In this document: positions 37,340 to 48,351 of the stretch, in pieces
Position numbering within the stretch: the stretch's first letter is position 1
Layout: each line of letters opens with the position of its first letter
Source of the DNA: Nematostella vectensis
Taxonomy: Eukaryota; Cnidaria; Anthozoa; Actiniaria; Edwardsiidae
Length of the DNA stretch: 64,000 bases
Direction of reading: 5' to 3'
NCBI RefSeq assembly: GCF_932526225.1
Contig: NC_064043.1
Coordinates: forward strand, 8,981,501 to 9,045,500
Program-made: the position numbers and the translations under genes
The notes under the pieces: model-generated
The model's database searches: none
Told to the model about the DNA's origin: nothing
What the model saw: only the letters and a program-made list of their open reading frames with translations

Positions 37340-39615
37340 ATTTCTCGTGTTGTTTCCCGCGTGTTGATTGTTTACACACGCTGTTCTCTCTGTTTTAATG
37401 TACAAGATTGGTGACGTGCGCGTGTTGATTGTTTACGCTCACTGTTCTCTCTCGTCTAATGTACTAGATTGTTGACGTGCGCGTGTTCATTGTTTACACG
37501 CCTTGTTATCAATGTTCAAATGTACTACATTGTTGACGTGTGCGCGATTGTTTGTTTACGCGCACTGTTTTTTCTGTTGTTCTAGTGTAATAGATTGCTG
37601 ACGTGCCCGTGTTGATTGTTTACGCACACTGTTCTCTCTGTTCTAATGTACTAGATTGTTGACGTGCGCGTCTTGATTGTTTACGCACACTGTTCTCTCT
37701 GTTCTAATGTACTAGATTGTTGACGTGCGCGTGTTGATTGTTTACACGCACTGTTCTCTCTATTCTAATGTACAAGATTGGTGACGTGCTCGTTTTGATT
37801 GTGTACGCACACTGTTCTCTCTGTTCTAATGTACTAGATTATTGACGTGCGCGTGTTGACTGTTTACGCGCACTGTTTTCTCCGTTCTAATGTACTAGAT
37901 TGTTAAAAAGCGGGTGTTGATTGTTTACACATACTGTTCTCTGTGTTCTAATGTAATAGATTGTTGACGTGCGCGTGTTGATTGTTATCGCACACTGTTC
38001 TCTCTGTTCTAATGTACTAGATTGTTGACATGCGCGTGTTGATTGTTTACGCGCACTGTTCTCTCCGTTCTAATGTACTTGATTGTCAAAAAGCGCGTGT
38101 TGATTGTTATCGCACACTGTTCTCTCTATTCTAATGTACTAGATTGTTGACGTTCCTGTTTTGATTGCTTACGAAGACTGTTCTCCCTGTTCTAATGTAA
38201 TAGATTGTTGACGTGCGCCTGTTGATTGTTTACACGCACTGTTCTCTCTGTTCTAATGTAATAGATCGCTGACGTGCACGTGTTAATTGTTTACGCACAC
38301 TGTTCTCTCTGTTCTAATGTACTAGATCGCTGACGTGCACGTGTTGATTGTTTACGCTCCCAGTTCTATTTGTTCTAATGTACTAGATTGTTGACGTGTG
38401 CGTGTGGATTGCTTACGAAGACTTTTCTCTCTGTTCTAATGTACTAGATCGCTGACGTGCGCCTGTTGGTTGTTTACGCGCACTGTTCTCTCTATTCTAA
38501 CAGACTAGATTGTTGACGTGCGCGTCTTTATTGTTTACGTACACTGTTCTCTCTGTTCTAATGTATTAGATTGTTGACGTGCGCGTGTTGATTGTTTACA
38601 CATACTGTTCTCTGTGTTCTAATGTACTAGATTGTTGACGTGCGCGTGTTGATTGTTTACACATACTGTTCTCTGTGTTCTAATGTACTAGATTGTTGAC
38701 GTGCGCGTGTTGATTGTTTACGCTCACTGTTCTCTGTATTCTAATGTGCTAGATTGTTGACATGCGGGTGTTGATTGTTTACACATACTGTTCTCTGTGT
38801 TCTAATGTGCTAGATTGTTGACATGCGGGTGTTGATTGTTTACACATACTGTTCTCTGTATTCTAATGTGTTAGATTGTTGACATATGCGGGTGTTGATT
38901 GTTTACACATACTGTTCTCTGTGTTCTAATGTGATAGATTGTTGACATGCGGGTGTTGATTGTTTACACATACTGTTCTCTGTATTCTAATGTGCTAGAT
39001 TGTTGACATGCGGGTGTTGATTGTTTACACATACTGTTCTCTGTATTCTAATGTGTTAGATTGATGACATGCGGGTGTTGATTGTTGACACGCACAGTTC
39101 TCTGTATTCTAATGTCCTAGATTGTTGACATGCGCGTGTTGATTGTTAACGCACACTGTTCTCTCTGCTCTAATAGACTAGATTGGTGACGTGCGCGTGT
39201 TGATTGTTTACGCTCACTGTTCTCTCTATTCTAATGTACTAGATTGTTGACGTACGCGTGTTGATTGTTTACGCTTACTGTTCTCTCTGTTATAATGTAC
39301 CTGATTGTTGACGTGCGCATTTTGATTGTTTACGTGCACCGTTCTCTCTGATCTTATTTCCTAGATTGTTGACGTGCGCGTTTTGATTGTTTACGCGCAC
39401 TGTTCTCTCTGATCTTATTTCCTAGATTGTTGACATGCGGGTGTTGATTGTTTACGCGCACTGTTATTTCTATTCTAATGTACTAGATTGTTGAAGTGCG
39501 CGTTTTGATTGTTTACGCATACTGTTTTCTCTGTTTTAATGTACAAGATTGGGGACGTGCGCGTGTTGATTGTTTACGCTCACTGTTGTCTGTGTTCTAA
39601 TGTACTAGTTTGTTG
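37340..39615. repeat. 2.3-kb minisatellite, about 60-bp units
   Basis: Roughly 37-38 head-to-tail copies of a unit of about 60 bases: gttgacgtgcgcgtgttgat, tgtttacgcacactgttctc, tctgttctaatgtactagat. Copies differ by point changes and a few small indels, and one subfamily (about 38750-39110, with catgcgggtg and acacatactg) forms a block. Most units keep TTGTTTAC and GACGTG. No coding sense. The two sides are intergenic. Confidence 0.95.
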
Positions 39616-39720
39616 AGGTACCCCCTCCCCTTCGAAAGCAACATTTCTACAGATTCCTCCCCCCCCCCCCCCCCCCCACTTTTTGGATAACTCTGCCCGC
39701 CGCCCCTTACAGAATCTTAC

Positions 39721-39909
39721 TTCGTACGCATCTGCTCCACCTGGATTGCTCTCCCTGTTGAAATAAAATCCTCTGAAAGAACTTCGCTCTTCAAAGAGCG
39801 ACTGAAAGCTTTCTTTGCCATTTGACCCAGACAATATTCGCACCTGGCGCATGTCCCATATGCAGAAGGGTTCATCTTTTGTCAAGATGTTAATTCCAGC
39901 TTCTAACAA
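39721..39909 (-). other. Possible orphan exon
   Basis: The minus strand is open and protein-like (FCIWDMRQVRILSGSNGKES, then EERSSFRGFYFNRESNPGG) and ends at a good donor (GAA|gtaaga). I find no partner exon and do not recognise the sequence. It may be an element remnant. It adjoins the minisatellite end and a C tract at about 39660-39678. Confidence 0.25.
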
Positions 39910-41109
39910 TTTATCAATTTGTTTCTATTTTTACATCTTTGTTTCGTATGAACTGTCATCGCCGGGGACTAAAGCTTGTAAGAGAGCGCTTGGCCTATCA
40001 TGTTATCTCCGTTCGGCCACCATCGCCATAAATAAACAAACGAACGAACGAATGAATGATATTCAATACAGAAAAAAGAAATGAATACATTTAATTTTAG
40101 GAACAGACTCAGGATAGCGAATGGTCCCAAGCATGATTTTCAGATTCATTTTTAGATTCAAAAAGAGCGGCTCTTTAGTACGCCCAAAACTCACTATATA
40201 TAGCCATTTGGATTTTTTTCCAACTTTTATGAGAACGTATAATTTTAAGTTGAGGCTGAGCCGTTCATATTTTTGGAGCATTTTTTAAGGCAGAATATGT
40301 TTTTAACGATGTTCTTAAAATTTAGTGTATATAAGAATATAATACCCAATGAATTATTAGGAAGAGAATTAACTAATGATCAATTAGTTAGTTAAATACA
40401 GTAATAAGGTTGTTAAAGAAAAGAAAAGAAAAAAAAGAAAAGAAAAGAGAGAGAGAGCCTGCAAACATATACAAGAGAGAACATGTCCGTTCTAGGACTG
40501 GTACCACTTTGTCATTTATAGCCAAAAATAATACGCAATTAAGTGAAAAATTCATTGGAGTGATGAGTAAATCTTGGAGAATAGATGCAGAAAAGAAATC
40601 GGACAAGCAAATATTTTCCCTAATATTTATTCCACCGAAACGAATAGCCAAAGAGGCGGCATAGTTTTTGTTTCTGCGTGTTTTCAACTAAGAAATGAAA
40701 AATAAGGAACAGAGGAACTGATGCTGGGAGTACTTATATTCACTTCTTGTGTATGTGTAATAGCTACACAAACCAATGTACGCTAAAATGTATACGGTGT
40801 GAATAAAGTATGGTATGGTATAGGGAGACTTGTCAATATCGGTGTATGACAAGGAACAGAGTCAATACCGAAGTTTTCGTTCCGCTTGAGAACGGAAGTC
40901 ATAACCCCCCACCACGGAACCTGTCACGTCTTCCTGCGTGACCAAGGAATGTTATTATGACCCTAAGCGTACACCACGAAGCGACATGATTGGTTAATCA
41001 GCGTTTCGTTTTCCCTTGCTATTAGAGGGCTATAGAGGGCACGAGAAATAGAATCACAAGTGGACTAGCTTTTCGAGAGAGGATACCCACACCGGCCGGC
41101 TCAATTGCC
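39910..41109. other. Intergenic, upstream region of the GPR157-like gene
   Basis: No supported gene. Contains a purine-rich microsatellite (gaaaa)n/(ga)n at about 40415-40460 and a short ggtat repeat at about 40808-40822. Confidence 0.55.
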
Positions 41110-44100
41110 ATGGCCGTTAACAACTCTACAACACTCCAACAGGCGAGCCACATCGAGGTCTCCTTTCCAGTATTTGCCGTGACTATTACTTCTTGTGGGT
41201 TGTCCACACTCGGCTCCCTAGTTCAAATTATCACATATTATTTATGGAGGGACTTGCAAATTCCATCGCGCAAACTACTGGTCTTTATTGCGGTTTCTGA
41301 TTTGTGCACTGCTCTGTCTCTTGGACTAGGAGCTGTTATGGATTTCCACGAGACGTCCTCACTATGTCTAGTACAAGCGTTCGTATCCACGTATTTCAGC
41401 GCTAGCTCGTTGTTTTGGATGAGCTCGCTGATGGTGTATGTACTTGTCACGGTTGTAACCGTAGACCCAGAGAAAGCAGGCAAATTAATCAAGTATTTCC
41501 ACGTACTATGTTGGAGTATTCCTGCGTTAATGTGCATATCAGGTATGTATGGGGCTGTTATAGATATTGCCATAAAAACATTTTTAAACTTTTGTATTTT
41601 CTGCAATTGGGAATCCCCGCTAATTGAGGTCACTTCAACCTGAAACTAAAGCTCATATGAGAACTCGGATCTTTCGAATTTTATATCCTGATTTGGATAA
41701 GCAAGATGAATTAAGAAAATTCTTCGAGGAGTTAACACATCTTATGGCTATTATTGACGGGTTATATTTTCGCGTGCGTGATGTTAGAGTTTTGTTGATA
41801 TTTCACCTGATTAGAAGCCCTGTACATCGGGCCCAGTGTGTAACAATAAAGCGACAGGTCGAAGACAGTGATGCCAACCGAATCGGATGGTTCATTGCTA
41901 TTTATTTACATGTTCAGACTAACTTATTAAGAATATTTTCAGAACAATAGACAACGCTTTACTTTTGTGCATAACCTGGTATTTCAAATTCCAGAGGGTT
42001 TCAGTATTTTGTGAGAAAACAGATTACGTGACTGCACTTGTGTTTTCGCTTTGCCTGTGGATATCTTCAACATATCTAGCTGTGAGGTACCACAAAAAGA
42101 AACATAGGACCAGACTCAAGCGTGGAATTTTACACGTTACTACCTCAGCATTTACCTCTCAAATTAGAACTTAGTTTTACATTGCCGCGCAGATAGTATA
42201 GTTAATGGCGTGAAAACCGTTTTGTTATATTTAACTCTAAGGAATTAGTCCCAAATGACGTCTGTTTTTTTTTGTAAGAACAAAAGAACAAACCTAGTAA
42301 ACACGAACCTGATTTTTAAAAACACTATTTGTATTTGCCGATGCTTCGTCTGATTCCAAAAGGACTATTGCATCATTAAAAAGAGCCGTTTTTTTCACCT
42401 CTTACTAGACCTAACTAAATTAGGAGAGAACAGTGAGAAGATCAGAATTAGGCATGCGAATTTATACAAAGTAGTTCTCAGGTCTTATTGCACATTCCTC
42501 TGGTTTCACGGTTTCCTTTATCTGTGGATAAATTTAGTTGATTTTGTTATTAGACATTGGCCTGGAATTTTAATCGCTAACTAATTTCCATAACTTTTGT
42601 GCACAAGAGATCAATCTTTAAAATCAACTAATTGAGGCATTAGCTATCCCCGCACTGATGGTACTGTTCTCTCTGGAAAATATCAAATGCGTACCGGAAT
42701 GCTAGATCGGTTCTATCGATTGAACACCCCGGGATGTCGACAAAATGACAAAGTACTAAATAACGAGATGGCAAAGTACAAGATTATCCCATATGGATAT
42801 GCTTTTAGAAAGTGCAGTGGGCTTTGTCAGGTTTATATTATCTCGTGCTATGGTTAATCTTGGCTGGATTAACCTGTATACACAAAAAAAAAAACAAGCG
42901 GCATAACTTGAAAACAAACACGTATTAAAACAGAGCAATTCATCTGAAAAAAACTCAATTAATCTCACGATAATAAATCATTTCGCTTCATCTAACACTA
43001 TATTTTGCGTAATTTTCGCCCGTGAATAGGCAAAAGCTAGGAAAAACTATTAATCGGCAATTACTAATAATTTCTCAGCAATTAGAATTCCAGATCCCAC
43101 AAAGACTTATGATCTGATTAGCATGTTGGCCAAATCCTTGGGAAACACGGATTAACCACTTGGTATTGGCAGCTTGGGGCAGCGCTCTTGTATCTTCTCA
43201 TATTTCGTGCACGTTAAAATTCTAAAGGTCAAGTTAGAACGTGGCGTGCGGTCGAATTGATAGGCATTTTTCATTCGCGCAAAGTAGTTTACTGGCGTTT
43301 GCCAAAAACACATTCGGTGCCCTCTGTATATGGCGGTTTCAGAAAATTCCGTTTCTGTATGGTGACGAAATATGTTATAAAGATGTTTAAAATGAAATGT
43401 TACCTCTTCGAGTTCGATGTAATGAACGTTACCCCCCCACCCCCCCCACCCCGGGGGGGACTCTCCAGAAAAGTAGACGGGGGGTGCTCGACCTATCTTT
43501 TAGGGTATAAAACTCTTACCAACTGCTATCTCTTAGGGTGTGTTTTAGAATTTTTCCGATTCTGCTATCTTTTAGAAGGGCTTCTGGAATTACGCGCTTG
43601 TGCGGAAGCGCGTAATTTGGCTTTTTCCGCGTAATCCACAAATTTTCGCGTAATCCCGCGTAATTTGGCTAAATTTTGAAAGACAAAACATTTAATTGCA
43701 CAGCTGATGTGTTCTTTTAGGGTTTTTACCTCTATTTTTTGTAAAAACAAGAGAGATATTCTTCGTAAGAGTGCGATATTTCGAACTAATTCCGAAAACA
43801 AATAAAATGACTAGGCGTTCTTTGCTAAACCGCAAAGGCCTAGGACTAATAATAAAATACCGTTTTTAATTGGCCGGTGGCTAGGAGCCAATGAAAACTT
43901 GCCTAAGATATTTTCACGCAAAAAAAAAAAATAACCTTTTCAAGTTATTTCGTGCTTTCCTTCGGTACAAAATGTAGTTTGGGCGTAACAGCGTAATTTA
44001 GCAAAGAATCCCGCGTAATTTTGAGATTTTTCCCGCGTAATCCCAGAAGCCCTGTTTTAGGGGTTTTCACGCCGGGACAGGAGGATTTCGCCCATTCTGC

Positions 44101-47100
44101 TATCTTTTAGGGTTAGGCATTTCCAGATAGGGCTCCCAAAAAGCCAGAAAAGTGCTCACAAAAAGTGCTTAAAAAGTGCTCCAAAATCAAAATAGTGCTC
44201 AAATAGTGCTCATTGGCAAAAAGAAAATTACCGTATATTTTTAAAACAATTTAGAGATAAGTTGTGTTTTAATTAAAATTTGAATAAAAGAAGTAATATT
44301 GCTTTTATTAAATACATGCATTAGAGTATCTTATATTGTTGTCCATGAACGGGTAAATCACACTTTAGTGTATAACAACTAACTGTATAATAAAGGGCTT
44401 TGTTCTCTTTTGTGTTTGTTTACCATTGTTATTTGGATACTACTAAAAAACAATGTTCATTTACAAACATCACCAATGTCAATAGTGTCAAACCTTAATT
44501 ATAACAATATCCTAACGAGAAATAATTACAATAGATGTAAAACAGGAAAACATGGCAAACAGATCTTCTAGATAAGGCATTCAATTATTGTAATGTACTC
44601 CACAAGCTACCCAATATTTGTGGTGACCAAAACACAGGCTACCCATTGAAATGTCGAAATCACCAGTCTTACAGTCTTAGTCTAGTTATTTGTAGTTAAA
44701 GAAACTTGAAATGTCTATATAAGACAACAAAATCTAGTAACTTGGGTTAAAAAAGCTAGAAGTTGACTTGTTTACCCAAAAAGTGCTCTCTGATCAAAAT
44801 AGTGCACCCAAGCCCAAATTGCGCTGAAATAGTGCCGAGCCCAATCTGGAAAGACCCCCCCCCCCCCCCCCCCCGGGTTATCCCATTCTAGTACAGGAGG
44901 ACCTTTCTGATTTAATATACATGTTACCACCCTCCCCCTCAGGAATTGATATACCCATGTCCCCCTCCACTGCCCCTCCTAATGCTGCTGCATTTGGGTG
45001 CCAGTATGATTTACTTGATATGCATATTCCTTTCTCTAGCGCTGCTATACAGCGGCTTCGGAGAGACGGATAACACCTTGTCTACAGGCTGGTGTTGGGT
45101 CAAGTATCGTCCTTCCGATACATGGATGTTATTTTGGATATTGGTGACGCAGAAGCTATGGGAGATGTCTGCATATATTGGCCTAGTTGCCCTCTGCATC
45201 GCCATTAAAATTAACATACAAATCAAGGTAATATTACTTAGGGAGTGGTCATTAATTACGGGGGGGGGGGGGGGGGCAATTTTGCAAAACCATGGGCTAA
45301 AAAATTTTGCCCCCCCTCAATTCCAAGCCCCAAAAATCGTGCCCCCCCCCTAGACCAGACGCCCAAAAATTTGCAACCCCTCCCCCCCAGTGGGGCTCAG
45401 ATTATGAAGTGGATTATGTTTGTCCTTGCGGTCTTTGTTTGTATAATGCCTGAATGCTTTCCAAGGGGAGGGAGTTACAGGAGGTTCGTGATGCACTTTG
45501 TGCATCCTTCGCAGTACTATGTCCCGACACTAAGCATATCCAATATCTTCGGGCCGATGATACGAACAAAGACTGTGTTGACAAACATAATCCACTTCAT
45601 AATCTGAGCCCCACACCCCCAACAGCGCAACTGATATCTCCCCTTACAAAACATTCACACATGACGCGTTGCATAACAAAGTGGTTTATTTTCGTAACAA
45701 TCTCAATCGCGCTGTTAATGAAACGCATTCTGCCGTGCTCCCTTGCCTGAATCCGACAATAAAATAAGGAACAAATGGAATGAATCTAACGTGTGCTTCT
45801 TAACTTTCAGTGCGCTGCTCGGAGCAGGCGAGAAATCATCCCAAAGGGTACAGCAGTGGCCATGCAGAAATTCAACAAAAAAGTGTTTTTCGTCCCGTTC
45901 TTGTTTATACTACTGAGGGTATGGGGCACCGTGAGAGCAATACTAGCATTACAACAGTCACGCTATCAGCACAGTCAGCTCCTGATGGCGTTACAGGTAA
46001 TCTCAGCGTCATATATGGGGTGGGGTGGCGGTAATATTGTCTTGTGATAGTGTATTGCTCGTGCCATGCCTTGTGAGATGAGTGAGTGGGGCTTTAGGTG
46101 GGTTGTGGGAAGAGATGCCTAAGGCAAAAGTTTCTTGAAAGAATGTGTTAAAAGGCACATGTCCACTTGAATGTTGCACTCCTTGGGACAGTTTGGACGA
46201 AAGTGGCTCCCGTCCTTGTGGGATTAGTGAGTTGTGAGTGCAGTGACTTATGGGGGATGGATGAGTTAGGTGTGCAGTGCCTTGTGGGATGGATGAGTTA
46301 GGTGTGCAGTGCCTTGTGGGGCGGATTTATTAGGTGTGCAGTGCCTTGTGGGATGGATGGGTTAGGTGTGCAGTACCTTGTGGGATGGATGAGTTATGTG
46401 TGCAGTGCCTTGTGGGATGGATGAGTTAGGTGTGCAGTGCCTTGTGGGATGGATGAGTTAGGTGTGCAGTGCCTTGTGGGATGGATGAGTTAGGTGTGCC
46501 TTGTGGGATGGATGAGTTAGGTGTGCCTTGTGGGATGGATGAGTTAGGTGTGCCTTGTGGGGCGGATGTATTAGGTGTGCAGTGCCTTGTGGGGCGGATG
46601 AGTTAGGTGTGCAGTGCCTTGTGGGATGGATGAGTTAGGTGTGCAGTGCCTTGTGGGGCGGATGAGTTAGGTGTGCAGTGCCTTGTGGGATGGATGAGTT
46701 AGGTGTGCAGTGCCTTGTGGGATGGATGAGTTAGGTGTGCAGTGCCTTGTGGGGCGGATGAGTTAGGTGTGCAGTGCCTTGTGGGGTGGATGAGTTAGGT
46801 GTGCAGTGCCTTGTGGGATGGATGAGTTAGGTGTGCAGTGCCTTGTGGGATGGATGAGTTAGTTGTGCATTGTCTTGTGGGATGGATGAGTTTAGGTGTG
46901 CACTTCCTTGTGGGATGGATGAGTTAGGTGTGCAGTACCTTGTGGGATGGATGAGTTAGGTGTGCAGTGCCTTGTGGGATGGATGAGATATGTGTGCACT
47001 TCCTTGTGGGATGGATGAGTTAGGTGTGCAGTGCCTTGTGGGATGGATGAGTTAGGTGTGCACTTCCTTGTGGGATGGATGAGTTAGGTGTGCAGTGCCT

Positions 47101-47750
47101 TGTGGGATGGATGAGTTTAGGTGTGCAGTGCCTTGTGGGATGGATGAGTTAGGTGTGCAGTGCCTTGTGGGATAATTTGTGTTGGGCGTGCAGTGCCTTG
47201 TGGGATAATTTGTGTTGGGCGTGCAGTGGCTTGCGGGATAATTGTGTTGGGCGTGCAGTGCCTTGTGGGATAATTGTGTTGGGCGTGCAGTGCCTTGTGG
47301 GATAATTTGTGTTTGGCGTGCAGTGCCTTGTGGGATAATTGGTGCGCGGAGCTTGTGCTGCTCGCTGACGAACGAGTATGGTTTTTGCCTGCAATTGTAA
47401 GAATCAACCAAATGCACCAAACACGGATCGGTGTATATCAATTTGATAAAATATTGATCATCAAAATGCATTTTTTTTTGTTCTTCGTACAGGGTGCTGG
47501 CGACACTGGACAAGGTTTCGTGAACTTCATATTATTTTGCGTGTGTACGGCAAGAACTAGACATATTATCTCCTCTGAGCTTACCGATTCTTTTAACCGG
47601 TCATACACATGGTTAACGTCTTGGAGAATAAAGGCACAGAACAGCGAAAGGAAACCTCTGCTGAGGAATAACTCAAATAGAAGGATGCATGGCGGTTTAT
47701 ACGAACGCGTGTCTTACAGCGCGACGTCATGGGAGAGAGAGGAAGTTTAA
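41110..47750 (+). CDS. GPR157: GPR157-like seven-span receptor
   Basis: Four exons (41110-41542, 45040-45227, 45811-45996, 47493-47750) join in phase to 354 residues (human GPR157 about 335). Seven hydrophobic spans. Closely conserved islands are TGWCWVKY before span 5, TQKLWEMSAY, FLFILLRVWGTVRAIL in span 6 and GQGFVNFILFCVCT in span 7, in the order seen in GPR157, which is distantly related to the slime-mould cAMP receptor class. In vertebrates GPR157 sits in primary cilia of neural progenitors and couples to Gq; here ciliary location is only inferred. The start codon has a strong context (ttgccATGG). The C-tail is basic and Ser-rich. Intron 1 is 3.5 kb and full of inverted-repeat elements; intron 3 holds a minisatellite. 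Confidence 0.88.
43576..44054. mobile_element. MITE with TTTTAG target duplication, GPR157 intron 1
   Basis: Ends AAGGGCTTCTGGAATTACGC(G) and reverse complement CAGGGCTTCTGGGATTACGC(G) match at 19 of 21 bases. TTTTAG flanks both sides (43570-43575 and 44055-44060). Internal GCGTAATTTGGC units recur. It interrupts a ctatcttttagggt-type repeat, so the empty site can be read from the flanks. Confidence 0.85.
44120..44852. mobile_element. MITE with TTTCCAGATWGGGCTC termini, GPR157 intron 1
   Basis: Sixteen-base terminal inverted repeats (15 of 16 matching) enclose 733 AT-rich bases; both ends are also rich in AAAGTGCT/ATAGTGCT repeats. No coding capacity. Confidence 0.75.
45390..45614. repeat. 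225-base element with perfect 35-bp inverted arms
   Basis: Arms 45390-45424 and 45580-45614 are perfectly complementary over 35 bases (GGGGCTCAGATTATGAAG start); partial pairing continues inside (GTCTTTGTTTGTAT against ATACGAACAAAGAC). It lies in GPR157 intron 2 on the transcribed strand, so the pre-mRNA would form a long hairpin. Confidence 0.9.
46235..47345. repeat. 1.1-kb minisatellite, about 32-bp units, GPR157 intron 3
   Basis: Roughly 30 copies of gtgcagtgccttgtgggatg-gatgagttaggt, with a final block of about six variant units (gataatttgtgttgggc). Some units lack gcagt and are shorter. The open frames on the minus strand here are by-products of the repeat period. Confidence 0.95.
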
Positions 47751-48027
47751 TGAAGGTGTAAACGCGAGGGATAGCATTTTCGCTTGGAGCGTTTTTCCTT
47801 CTCTTTAGGCATTGTTATAATTTTAATTCGAATTAGTAAATTAATATATTGCTGTCGTGTTTTTTTGTGATTTTTAGGAGAGGTATAGCTTTTCTTGATT
47901 ACTTAACAAGGGGCTACGTTAAAGATTACACCAGTCGTCGATATCTTTAAGGTAGAAAAAATAACATTAATTCAACAACGATAATCAGTCTTTGAAGTTT
48001 TTAGTAAACACAGTAACACAATGACTT

Positions 48028-48033
48028 AATAAA
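48028..48033 (+). terminator. Probable poly(A) signal of the GPR157-like gene
   Basis: AATAAA about 280 bases after the stop codon and about 320 bases before the start of gene B. Confidence 0.45.
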
Positions 48034-48351
48034 ATAAGAAATAATTATATTTGATCATGGTTGTTTTATTCTTTCTGATTTATAGTAATACCTTTATACT
48101 CGAGACCAATTCATCTTGTAAGTATTGCACTTATTATTCAAATAGCGCGTGGAAACACAAATTATTATTTTGTGATAGTTCATTGCTGATTGTAAACAAT
48201 TGCATTTGTTTTTCATTAATAAGTATGCTTTATTTAAGTTCATCGCTGTTGTTAAAGGTTGAATACCTTTCAGCACAGCAATACACGCACAAGTCACAAG
48301 AGAGGTGATAAACAAGGGTGATGTGAACCAAGAGAGTTCCTCTCGCTGAAC

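Noticed and set aside
37340-39615. CRISPR-like array
   Set aside because: Units are head to tail with no unique spacers, and the host is an animal; it is a minisatellite.
41624-42174. Two open frames right after GPR157 exon 1
   Set aside because: One lacks an ATG at its start, neither is recognisable, and neither joins GPR157 exon 2 in phase.
47052-47513. Minus-strand repeat protein (HCTPNTNYPTR-type units)
   Set aside because: Pure read-through of the 46235-47345 minisatellite; several frames are open for the same reason, and it overlaps GPR157 intron 3 and exon 4.
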